5,102 nt of DNA from JAYZVT01 sp050248375 (GTDB taxonomy: Bacteria; Pseudomonadota; Alphaproteobacteria; Rhizobiales; Methyloligellaceae): contig JBFWSL010000247.1 in the NCBI GenBank assembly GCA_050248375.1, forward strand, positions 1-5,102, given 5' to 3'. Within the stretch, counting starts at the first letter, position 1; each line of letters opens with the position of its first letter. Position numbers and translations under genes: made by a program. Of this stretch, positions 1 to 5,102 are shown piece by piece. The notes beneath the pieces were generated by a model. That model did no database searches and was not told the DNA's origin. It worked only from the letters and a program-made list of their open reading frames with translations.

Positions 1-1035
1 CTGCGCAACTACGGCGAGTTGGCCGGCAACAAGCGTGCCGCCCAGATCTCCGCCGACGATGTCATGGGCTCCGCCGGCGCCATGCTGTCCGTGTTCATCC
101 GCGACCCCGAATTCCAGGGCCAGACCAAGGACCGCCTGGCCACCGTGGAGGCGGCACGCATCGTCGAGAGTTCCGTCCGCGACGCCTTCGACCACTGGCT
201 CACGGCGAGTCCCGTCCACGCCAACCGGCTGCTGGATTGGGTCGTCGAACGGGCCGAGGAGCGCGCCCGCCGCCGCCAGGAGAAGGACATCAGCCGCAAG
301 ACGGCCGCGCGCAAGTTGCGCCTGCCGGGCAAGCTGGCGGACTGCTCCGCCAATTCGGCCGAGGGCACGGAAATCTTCATCGTCGAGGGCGATTCCGCCG
401 GCGGTTCCGCCAAGCAGGCCCGCGACCGCGCCACCCAGGCGGTGCTGCCCTTGCGCGGCAAGATCCTCAACGTGGCCAACGCCACCTCCGCCAAGCTGGC
501 CCAGAACCAGTTGCTGGCGGACCTCATCCTCGCACTCGGCTGCGGCACGGGAACCCACTACCGCGACGAGGACCTGCGCTACGCCAAGGTCATCATCATG
601 ACCGACGCCGACGTGGACGGGGCGCACATCGCCTCGCTGCTCATCACTTTCTTCTACCGGCAGATGCCCAGGCTGATCGAGAACGGCCACCTCTATCTGG
701 GCGTGCCGCCGCTCTACAAGCTCTCCCAGGGGCCAAAGACGGAATACGCCCGCGACGACGCCCACAAGGACGAGTTGCTGGCAAGCGTCTTCAACGGCAA
801 GGGCAAGGTGGAGGTGAGCCGCTTCAAGGGGCTCGGCGAAATGCTGCCGAAGCAGCTCAAGGAAACCGCCATGAGCCCCGCCACGCGCACGCTGCTGCGC
901 GTCGAACTGGCCGACGACGAAAAGACGGCCACCGCGCGGGCCGTCGAGCAACTCATGGGCAACAAGGCCGAGGCGCGCTTCCGCTTCATTCAGGAGCGGG
1001 CGGAGTTCGCCACCACCGAGGACCTGGATATCTGA
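1..1035 (+). CDS. parE: DNA topoisomerase IV subunit B (ParE), C-terminal part, truncated at the left window edge
   Basis: This is the ATPase subunit of topoisomerase IV, which pairs with ParC to decatenate and relax DNA. The reading frame is open from base 1, and 344 codons remain before TGA at 1033-1035, about half of a usual ParE. The end of the transducer domain carries the Gln-Thr-Lys loop (121-129), whose lysine contacts ATP in this family. The TOPRIM domain follows, with EGDSAGG at 385-405 and the metal-binding DADVDG at 604-621. The late motif RFKGLGEM (about 820-843) and the ending LMGNKAEARFRFIQERAEF favour ParE over GyrB, whose C-terminus usually reads differently, and there is no large GyrB-type insertion. 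No frameshift is seen. The N-terminal GHKL ATPase domain and the true start lie outside the window. The next gene converges on it 18 bp downstream. The identity is firm; GyrB is the only serious alternative. Confidence 0.95.
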   Translation: MRNYGELAGNKRAAQISADDVMGSAGAMLSVFIRDPEFQGQTKDRLATVEAARIVESSVRDAFDHWLTASPVHANRLLDWVVERAEERARRRQEKDISRKTAARKLRLPGKLADCSANSAEGTEIFIVEGDSAGGSAKQARDRATQAVLPLRGKILNVANATSAKLAQNQLLADLILALGCGTGTHYRDEDLRYAKVIIMTDADVDGAHIASLLITFFYRQMPRLIENGHLYLGVPPLYKLSQGPKTEYARDDAHKDELLASVFNGKGKVEVSRFKGLGEMLPKQLKETAMSPATRTLLRVELADDEKTATARAVEQLMGNKAEARFRFIQERAEFATTEDLDI

Positions 1036-1053
1036 CGCTCCCGCATCGCGGCG

Positions 1054-1590
1054 TCACAGCCACCGCGGCACGCGCTTCAGGTATTCCCTGTAGGGATCGC
1101 CGAACTTCTCTTCCAGATAGGCTTCCTCGCGCATGATGACGCCGTGGGTCAGCACGTAGATCAGCCCAGGCAGGATCAGGAAGGCCCACAGGGTGGTCGC
1201 CGCGATGGCCAGCCCGCAATAGGCGAGGATCACCGCGAGATAGATGGGATTGCGCGAAACCGCATAGGGTCCATGCATGACCAGCGCCGTGGTTGGCTGG
1301 TGAACCGGGATCGTCGTCCCCGCCCTGTCGAACAGCACCGCGCAGTAGAACACGATCGCCGCGCCGATGGCGAATATGCCGAGCCCGATCAGGGCCGGCC
1401 TCAGCCCGCCGCCGAACGGGCCCGGCCCCAGCGGCCACATCGATTCCAGCAGGCATGCCGCGATCAGCCCGCCGAGCATCAGGACCGGGGGATGCATGAT
1501 CACGCCGGCCTTGTCATCCCCGGCATCGGGCCCGGCATCGGGCCCGGCATCGGGTACGTCCGGCGGCCGGGGTTCCTCACGCTCTGTCAT
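1054..1590 (-). CDS. Isoprenylcysteine carboxyl methyltransferase (ICMT)-type integral membrane protein
   Basis: The product is 178 residues long. Hydrophobic segments lie at about 36-54, 66-87 and a hairpin at 117-149. The C-terminal half carries the signature of bacterial ICMT/PEMT-like membrane methyltransferases: HGPYAVSRNPIYLA (106-119), then REEAYLEEKFGDPYREYLKR (154-173), ending VPRW. In the family these residues bind S-adenosylmethionine and line the active site. The natural substrate of the bacterial members is mostly unknown, so methyl transfer is inferred from the family. The start at 1588-1590 has a GGGGAA ribosome-site candidate (1601-1606 on the opposite strand) about 10 bases upstream. 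An alternative start is Met32 (1495-1497), where the usual family N-terminus (MHPPVL) begins. The extra 31 residues are acidic and contain three PDAG units. The gene is convergent with parE and divergent from the exported-protein gene at 1677, so it is probably transcribed alone. Confidence 0.87.
   Translation of the reverse strand: MTEREEPRPPDVPDAGPDAGPDAGDDKAGVIMHPPVLMLGGLIAACLLESMWPLGPGPFGGGLRPALIGLGIFAIGAAIVFYCAVLFDRAGTTIPVHQPTTALVMHGPYAVSRNPIYLAVILAYCGLAIAATTLWAFLILPGLIYVLTHGVIMREEAYLEEKFGDPYREYLKRVPRWL
1519..1557. repeat. Three tandem 12-bp units inside the ICMT-like gene
   Basis: Three units of GGCATCGGGCCC run head to tail on the plus strand at 1522-1533, 1534-1545 and 1546-1557; the last ends in TAC instead of CCC. 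Read from the minus strand they encode PDAG three times (residues 13-24) in the hydrophilic N-terminal extension. The unit length is a multiple of three, so gain or loss of a unit would keep the frame. The array is short and may be a simple slippage product. Confidence 0.85.
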
Positions 1591-1607
1591 GGAAATACGC
1601 TTCCCCG

Positions 1608-1636
1608 CTGTAATTCCGTTGCACGCACCTTATATT
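1608..1636 (+). promoter_or_regulatory. Candidate sigma-70-type promoter for the exported-protein gene
   Basis: TATATT (1631-1636) matches the -10 consensus at 5 of 6 positions. CTGTAA (1608-1613), 17 bases upstream, matches the -35 at only 3 of 6. Transcription would begin near 1643, giving a leader of about 34 bases that contains the inverted repeat at 1647-1662. The region is clearly more AT-rich than the genes around it, which supports a promoter role. The exact boxes are a guess. Confidence 0.4.
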
Positions 1637-1646
1637 TTGCCTCACA

Positions 1647-1662
1647 GTTGAATTCTTTCAAC
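1647..1662. promoter_or_regulatory. Perfect 6-bp inverted repeat GTTGAA-TTCT-TTCAAC before the exported-protein gene
   Basis: GTTGAA (1647-1652) and TTCAAC (1657-1662) are perfect reverse complements separated by TTCT. The repeat ends 14 bases before the ATG at 1677 and abuts the ribosome-site candidate AAGGCAGG (1664-1671). It could be an operator for a dimeric repressor or a small hairpin in the leader mRNA that affects translation. It also lies upstream of the divergent ICMT-like gene, so it could serve both. The structure is certain; the function is inferred. Confidence 0.45.
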
Positions 1663-1676
1663 AAAGGCAGGTTCTC

Positions 1677-2123
1677 ATGAACAGACTGGCGACGGTCGCC
1701 CTCGCGGCGGGACTGGCGATAACAGTGGCTTCCGGCGCGGGCGCCGCCGATTCGGACAAGATCGCCGAGGGCCTCCCTCCCGAGATCTCCGAAGTGGTTT
1801 CGGGCGGAAGCTGGGCCGCCGACGATACCGGCGGCACATACCGGGCCATGGTCATCATGGGCCACGAGGGACAGACTTTCGCCGCCCACGTCTTTGTGCA
1901 GTGGGTGGCCTTCGACAAGAAGACCGGCGCCCCCAAGGTCGTGTCCACCCTGCCCATCAAGGAAGTGCGCGAGCAGCAGCTCCAGAACGCCTTCGTGTTT
2001 ATTGAGGCGGAGAAGGACAACGAAGCGAAAGTGTCGATTTCCTCTTACGACCCTGTCGCCGACAAGGACATTTCCATCATTGCCGTGGCGACCGCTCCTG
2101 GGAAATATTCCGTAGAAAAATAA
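1677..2123 (+). CDS. Small exported protein of unknown function
   Basis: I do not recognise the family. The 148-residue product begins with a clear Sec signal peptide: MNR, a hydrophobic core at about 4-18, then a small-residue run SGAGAA, with cleavage likely after Ala23 or Ala24. The mature part is about 125 residues, mostly predicted beta strand, with no cysteine, no lipobox and no further membrane segment, so a soluble periplasmic or secreted protein is likely. Visible landmarks are GGSWAADDTGGTYR (43-56), an alternating hydrophobic stretch ending FVQWVAF (73-79), and a Lys-rich, Glu-rich C-terminal half. The ATG is preceded by AAGGCAGG (1664-1671). The signal peptide and ribosome site make this frame far more convincing than the overlapping antisense frame. 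It stands alone between a divergent gene and a 238-bp gap ending at the helicase gene, so the context gives no clue to its job. Confidence 0.85.
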   Translation: MNRLATVALAAGLAITVASGAGAADSDKIAEGLPPEISEVVSGGSWAADDTGGTYRAMVIMGHEGQTFAAHVFVQWVAFDKKTGAPKVVSTLPIKEVREQQLQNAFVFIEAEKDNEAKVSISSYDPVADKDISIIAVATAPGKYSVEK

Positions 2124-2151
2124 GAGACTTACAGGGATTTCTTGTTGTGGT

Positions 2152-2172
2152 GGGTGCGGTTCGTCCGCACCC
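2152..2172. repeat. Strong intergenic hairpin, copy 1 of a 21-bp element (possible terminator)
   Basis: GGGTGCGG (2152-2159) pairs perfectly with CCGCACCC (2165-2172) around the loop TTCGT. It lies 28 bases after the stop of the exported-protein gene, where a transcription terminator would be expected. However, no run of T follows on either strand, so it is not a classic intrinsic terminator. A 10-bp palindrome, CCGCATGCGG (2175-2184), follows almost at once. The reverse complement of the hairpin matches the element at 3917-3937 at 19 of 21 positions. Confidence 0.7.
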
Positions 2173-2232
2173 GCCCGCATGCGGCCCAGTGGCGCGGAGG
2201 CCCGAAAACAGGGCATTTCGCCTTTCGGCCAT

Positions 2233-2261
2233 TTGACAATAAGGCCCCTGCACCCTATGTC
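2233..2261 (+). promoter_or_regulatory. Candidate promoter for the RhlE-type helicase gene (TTGACA box)
   Basis: TTGACA (2233-2238) is a perfect -35 consensus. With a 17-base spacer the -10 position reads TATGTC (2256-2261), which keeps only the first three consensus bases. Alphaproteobacterial housekeeping promoters tolerate weak -10 boxes, so this is plausible. It would give a leader of about 95 bases. Confidence 0.45.
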
Positions 2262-2325
2262 CGCTGCATAAACGCGCCTCGAATCGTGTAAAATTGGCGT
2301 GGAAAACAAGGCCGTCGGAGCCGCC

Positions 2326-2331
2326 TATACT
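2326..2331 (+). promoter_or_regulatory. Second candidate -10 box, close to the helicase start
   Basis: TATACT matches the -10 consensus at 5 of 6 positions. The sequence 17 bases upstream, AAAACA (2303-2308), is a poor -35 (3 of 6). If used, transcription would start near 2338 and leave a leader of about 24 bases. It could be an additional promoter or chance. Confidence 0.25.
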
Positions 2332-2361
2332 GTGCGCGGCGCGGCCCAGACAGCGTGTTGA

Positions 2362-3858
2362 ATGACATTTTCAGAACTCGGTCTTAGCGCGAAGACCCTC
2401 AAGGCGGTCGAGACCGCCGGCTATACGACGCCCACCCCTATCCAGGCCAACGCCATACCGGTAGCCCTGAAAGGCCAGGACGTCCTAGGCATCGCGCAAA
2501 CAGGCACCGGCAAGACCGCTTCCTTCGTACTGCCCATGCTGACCCGGCTCGAGCGCGGACGCGCCCGGGCAAGGATGCCCCGCTCGCTCATCCTCGAGCC
2601 TACGCGGGAACTGGCGGCGCAGGTGGCGGAAGCCTTCGAGAGCCTTGGCGCCGAGCACCGCCTCACCGTGGCGCTCCTGATCGGCGGCGTCTCCTTCGAC
2701 GAGCAGGACCGCAAGCTGGATCGTGGCGCCGATATCGTGATCGCCACCCCGGGCCGCCTGCTGGATCATTTCCAGCGCGGCAAGCTGCTGCTCACCGGCA
2801 TCGAGATCCTCGTGGTGGACGAGGCGGACCGCATGCTCGACATGGGCTTCATTCCCGACATCGAGCGCATCTGCAGCCTGCTGCCCCCCAGACGCCAGAC
2901 CCTCTTCTTCTCGGCCACGATGCCCAAGGAAATCCAGCGCCTCGTGGACCGCTTCCTCAAATCGCCCGAACGCATCGAGGTCGCCCCGCCGAGCACCACC
3001 AATGCCTCGATCAAGCAGCGGCTGAAATTCTCTCCCAATGATCCCAAGGAGAAGCGCGCGGCCCTGCGCGAACTCCTGCGCATGGAGAACGTTCGCAACG
3101 GCATCGTCTTCTGCAATCGCAAGCGCGACGTGGCCATCATCCACAAATCGCTGGTGAGGCACGGCTTCAATGCCGCCGCCCTGCACGGCGACCTCGGCCA
3201 GCATGAACGCATGGCCACCCTGGACGGCTTCCGCAAGGGAGACATCACCTTCCTCGCCGCCAGTGACGTGGCCGCCCGCGGTCTCGACATTCCCGACGTG
3301 AGTCACATCTTCAACTACGACGTGCCTCACCATCCGGAAGACTACGTCCACCGCATCGGCCGTACCGGCCGCGCCGGCAAGGAGGGCTTCGCCGCGATGC
3401 TGGTGACGCCCGCCGACATGCAGGCGCTCAAGGCGATCAAGGACCTCGTGCGCAGCGACATCGAGTGGATCGGAGGGCCTCCGGACCAGTCGGAAGCCCG
3501 CTCCGGCGAGGAGCGCCAGGGCAGGTCCCCGCGCGGCGGCCGGCGCCGCCGTGGCAAGCGCAGCGGCGGCGGCGGAAGCCAGCCCCGCGATGCCGCGCCG
3601 CGCCAGGATCACGACGCCCCGCCCCGCGACAAGCGACAGGCCGCTCCGGCCGGAGATAACGGCCAGAAGCAGGCCACGGCGGCTCCGCGGCCGCAGGAGG
3701 GCGAGAGCCGCAACCGCCGCGACAGCTCGCGCCGGCGCGACAATTCCCGCCGCGACCGCCAGGATCGGCACCAGTCCGACCAGGGAAAGCCCGTTCGCGG
3801 CCTCGGCGACCACGTCCCCGCCTTCCTCATGCGGCCCTCGCGCACCAGCGCCGAGTGA
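2362..3858 (+). CDS. rhlE: DEAD-box ATP-dependent RNA helicase, RhlE type
   Basis: This 498-residue cytoplasmic enzyme is expected to unwind short RNA duplexes using ATP, in ribosome maturation or RNA decay. All core motifs are intact: Q-motif region (Phe3 to PTPIQ at 24-28), motif I AQTGTGKT (45-52), Ia PTRELAA (80-86), Ib TPGR (129-132), II DEAD (153-156), III SAT (184-186), IV IVFCNRK (248-254), V ARGLDI (305-310) and VI HRIGRTGR (330-337). The two RecA-like domains end near 372. Beyond them is a low-complexity tail of about 126 residues, rich in Arg, Gly, Asp and Gln (PRGGRRRRGKR at 390-400; RRDSSRRRDNSRRDRQDR at 452-469), a likely RNA-binding region. It ends in the ordered-looking peptide GLGDHVPAFLMRP (480-492). 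The start fits the family N-terminus MTFSELGLS, although no good ribosome site precedes it. RhlE is favoured by the compact core and basic tail; other DEAD-box subfamilies are possible, so the symbol is less certain than the family. Confidence 0.93.
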   Translation: MTFSELGLSAKTLKAVETAGYTTPTPIQANAIPVALKGQDVLGIAQTGTGKTASFVLPMLTRLERGRARARMPRSLILEPTRELAAQVAEAFESLGAEHRLTVALLIGGVSFDEQDRKLDRGADIVIATPGRLLDHFQRGKLLLTGIEILVVDEADRMLDMGFIPDIERICSLLPPRRQTLFFSATMPKEIQRLVDRFLKSPERIEVAPPSTTNASIKQRLKFSPNDPKEKRAALRELLRMENVRNGIVFCNRKRDVAIIHKSLVRHGFNAAALHGDLGQHERMATLDGFRKGDITFLAASDVAARGLDIPDVSHIFNYDVPHHPEDYVHRIGRTGRAGKEGFAAMLVTPADMQALKAIKDLVRSDIEWIGGPPDQSEARSGEERQGRSPRGGRRRRGKRSGGGGSQPRDAAPRQDHDAPPRDKRQAAPAGDNGQKQATAAPRPQEGESRNRRDSSRRRDNSRRDRQDRHQSDQGKPVRGLGDHVPAFLMRPSRTSAE

Positions 3859-4009
3859 CCCCGAAGCCGGCAAGTTTTCGTTAACCGCCGTCAGTCAGAG
3901 TGATTTCTGCTGATGCGGGTGCGAACGAATCGCACCCGTATTCCAGTGTTGCGTTTGGGCAAGCCAGCCGGCCATCGGGGGATGCGCCAAAGCGCGAAAA
4001 GGGCGGGAC
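3859..4009. other. Non-coding gap between the helicase and cyclase genes
   Basis: The 151-bp gap holds the second copy of the 21-bp hairpin element (3917-3937) and the ribosome-site candidate GGGCGGG (4001-4007) of the cyclase gene. I could not find a convincing -35/-10 pair. No T-tract terminator is visible after the helicase stop. Confidence 0.55.
3913..3941. repeat. Strong intergenic hairpin, copy 2 of the 21-bp element, inverted relative to copy 1
   Basis: CGGGTGCGA (3916-3924) pairs perfectly with TCGCACCCG (3930-3938) around the loop ACGAA. The stem can extend outward through a G-T wobble (3915/3939) and two A-T pairs to 3913/3941, giving 12 pairs. It begins 55 bases after the helicase stop and ends about 70 bases before the cyclase start. 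There is no following T run. The core 3917-3937 matches the reverse complement of 2152-2172 except at one base pair of the stem. Confidence 0.7.
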
Positions 4010-5071
4010 ATGGTGGAAGAACACGATTTCGAGCGAACAATTGCTCTGGGCGAACGCAGCCTGAGCTATCTCAAGCAATTCCGCTCGCCTGCCATCCCCC
4101 GCAACTACGAGCTCTGCTACGCCTTCGCCGCCGGCTACAACAAGTCGTTGTCCACGGCCCTGATGAAGATCGTGGCGCAGTTGTCGCGGCTGCCGCAGAA
4201 GGAAGCCGACACCCTCTACCAGACCTACATCGCGCCCTATAACGAGGCCAAGCTCGGGCCGCTGAGCAACCAGATGGCCCACGAACTGGGCGAGATCGTC
4301 TCGGTGATCGAGGCGGCGACAGAGCGCACGGGCCTCTATGGAACTTCGCTGAAGGGCGTCAAGGAACAGCTCCACGACATCAAGACGCCGGCGCAACTCA
4401 AGGGCGCCGTCGAAACCCTGGTGCAGGTGGCCAACGACATGGCCGAGCACAATGCGCGCCTGGAGCGCCGCCTCGCGGAATCCAAGGCGCAGATCGAGGA
4501 GCTGCACCAGAGCCTGGAGCAGAGCCGGGCGGAGTCCATGACCGACCAGCTCACCGGGCTCGGCAACCGCAAGCGCTTCGACCAGCTTCTCGACATGGAA
4601 ATCCTCGAGGCCAACGACACCGGCGATCCGCTCTGCCTGGCGCTGCTGGACATCGATCACTTCAAGAGCTTCAACGATACCTTCGGCCACCAGACCGGCG
4701 ACCAGGTGCTGCGTCTCGTGTCGCGCATGGTCAAGACCGTCATCAAGGGCCGCGACCATGCCGCGCGTTACGGCGGCGAGGAATTCGCCGTCATCCTTCC
4801 CAAGACCAAGCTGAAGTCCGGCATTACCGTCGCGGAGCACATTCGCAACGCGGTGAAGTCGAAGGAACTGGTGAAGAAGTCCACCGGCGAGAGCCTCGGC
4901 CACATCACCGTGTCCATCGGATTGGCCGCCTACAAGCCCGGCGAGACCGTCGACCAGCTCGTCCACCGCGCCGACTGCTGCCTCTATGCCGCCAAGAAGA
5001 GCGGACGCGACCAGGTCAAGTGCGATACCGACCCCGGCATCGAGTTCGACACCGAGATCAACGCGGCCTGA
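4010..5071 (+). CDS. Soluble GGDEF-domain diguanylate cyclase with a helical N-terminal region
   Basis: The enzyme is predicted to condense two GTP into the second messenger c-di-GMP in the cytoplasm; no signal peptide or membrane segment is visible. Residues 1-140 are mostly helical and include PRNYELCYAFAAGYNKSL (30-47). I have seen this kind of N-terminus on other alphaproteobacterial cyclases, but its ligand is unknown to me. A coiled coil (about 145-176) leads into the catalytic domain, which opens with DQLTGLGNR (179-187). Active-site residues are present: LLDIDHFK (212-219) with metal-binding Asp214, FND (221-223), GHQTGD (226-231) and GGEEF (255-259). The inhibitory site, normally RxxD five residues before GGEEF, reads KGRD (246-249), with Lys for Arg. 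No EAL or HD-GYP domain is attached. The chosen ATG follows AAAAGGGCGGG; the next codon, GTG, is also a possible start. A 16-residue acidic tail ends the protein. Confidence 0.92.
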   Translation: MVEEHDFERTIALGERSLSYLKQFRSPAIPRNYELCYAFAAGYNKSLSTALMKIVAQLSRLPQKEADTLYQTYIAPYNEAKLGPLSNQMAHELGEIVSVIEAATERTGLYGTSLKGVKEQLHDIKTPAQLKGAVETLVQVANDMAEHNARLERRLAESKAQIEELHQSLEQSRAESMTDQLTGLGNRKRFDQLLDMEILEANDTGDPLCLALLDIDHFKSFNDTFGHQTGDQVLRLVSRMVKTVIKGRDHAARYGGEEFAVILPKTKLKSGITVAEHIRNAVKSKELVKKSTGESLGHITVSIGLAAYKPGETVDQLVHRADCCLYAAKKSGRDQVKCDTDPGIEFDTEINAA

Positions 5072-5102
5072 CCTCCGGCCTAGGCTCTCCATCCAATACG
5101 GA
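5072..5102. other. Right edge after the cyclase gene; no recognisable feature
   Basis: The 31 remaining bases contain no clear terminator hairpin, no ribosome site and no start that can be judged. A gene beginning beyond the edge cannot be excluded. Confidence 0.5.

Larger units (their letters stand above)
2124..2361. other. Non-coding gap upstream of the helicase gene
   Basis: This 238-bp gap holds the hairpin at 2152-2172, the palindrome CCGCATGCGG at 2175-2184 and candidate promoters for the helicase. I see no convincing small gene: a 30-codon open frame at 2179-2271 has no ribosome site and no recognisable product. The second half (about 2230-2310) is noticeably richer in A and T, as expected of a promoter region. 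Confidence 0.6.

Noticed and set aside
1633..1661. Minus-strand promoter for the methyltransferase-like gene (TTGAAA with AAAATA)
   Set aside because: The -35 is fair, but the -10 at correct spacing matches poorly, so it was not listed as a feature.
1144..1680. 178-codon plus-strand frame opposite the methyltransferase-like gene
   Set aside because: The product is Arg/Gln/Gly-rich without motifs, whereas the minus strand has membrane segments and the RNPIY...EE...VPRW signature.
2152..2172. Classic Rho-independent terminator
   Set aside because: The stem is strong, but GC-rich sequence rather than a T run follows on the plus strand, and none follows on the minus strand. It is kept only as a hairpin element.
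2179..2271. Possible 30-codon gene in the gap before the helicase
   Set aside because: There is no ribosome site before its ATG, it crosses the TTGACA and TATGTC boxes, and the product is not recognisable.
1587..2309. 240-codon minus-strand frame covering the exported-protein gene
   Set aside because: The plus-strand frame has a signal peptide and ribosome site. The minus frame has neither, and it runs through the hairpin at 2152-2172 and the promoter region.
2485..3873. 462-codon open frame on the minus strand opposite the helicase
   Set aside because: It lies antisense to a helicase with every motif intact; its composition is the low-information Ala/Val/Gly/Arg pattern expected from the opposite strand of high-GC codons.
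3868..3892. Terminator candidate after the helicase (GCCGGC followed by TTTTCG)
   Set aside because: GCCGGC is a self-complementary six-mer without a loop, so it cannot form a stem before the short T stretch.
2362..5071. Helicase and cyclase as a linked RNA/c-di-GMP signalling operon
   Set aside because: They share orientation but are 151 bp apart with a strong hairpin between them, and I know of no established functional link; adjacency alone is not enough.
3881..5092. 403-codon open frame on the minus strand opposite the diguanylate cyclase
   Set aside because: It is a mirror of a GC-rich gene: the product is a Leu/Val/Ala/Gly/His-rich string with no recognisable motif, while the plus strand encodes an intact GGDEF domain.

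Overview
The window is a GC-rich (roughly mid-60s percent by eye), densely coded stretch of bacterial chromosome. The protein sequences look alphaproteobacterial. The ParE C-terminus, the RhlE-type helicase with its closing GLGDHVPAFLMRP peptide, and the diguanylate cyclase with an N-terminal 'P-RNYE-Y-G-N' region all resemble Rhodospirillales-like members of their families. This placement rests on recalled family resemblance, not on a search. There are no tRNA or rRNA genes, insertion sequences, CRISPR arrays or phage genes, so the window reads as ordinary core genome.

Layout: (1) 1-1035 (+) is the C-terminal half of parE, topoisomerase IV subunit B, cut by the left edge. (2) 1054-1590 (-) is a small membrane protein of the isoprenylcysteine carboxyl methyltransferase (ICMT) type, convergent with parE across an 18-bp gap. 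(3) 1591-1676 is a short divergent promoter region with a perfect 6-bp inverted repeat just before the next start codon. (4) 1677-2123 (+) is a small exported protein of unknown function. (5) 2124-2361 is a 238-bp non-coding gap with a strong hairpin and candidate promoters. (6) 2362-3858 (+) is a complete DEAD-box RNA helicase of the RhlE type with a long Arg/Gly-rich disordered tail. (7) 3859-4009 is a 151-bp gap with a second strong hairpin. (8) 4010-5071 (+) is a soluble GGDEF diguanylate cyclase. The last 31 bases hold nothing I can recognise.

The genes do not form an obvious pathway. Topoisomerase IV decatenates chromosomes, the helicase remodels RNA, and the cyclase makes c-di-GMP; each probably has its own promoter. 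No undescribed multi-gene system is evident. The most unusual signal is in the two gaps flanking the helicase. Each carries a 21-bp hairpin, and one is the reverse complement of the other at 19 of 21 positions. The five-base loop is identical, and the two differing positions pair with each other (G-C in one copy, A-T in the other). This suggests a repeated intergenic element whose base pairing, or whose palindromic symmetry, is under selection.
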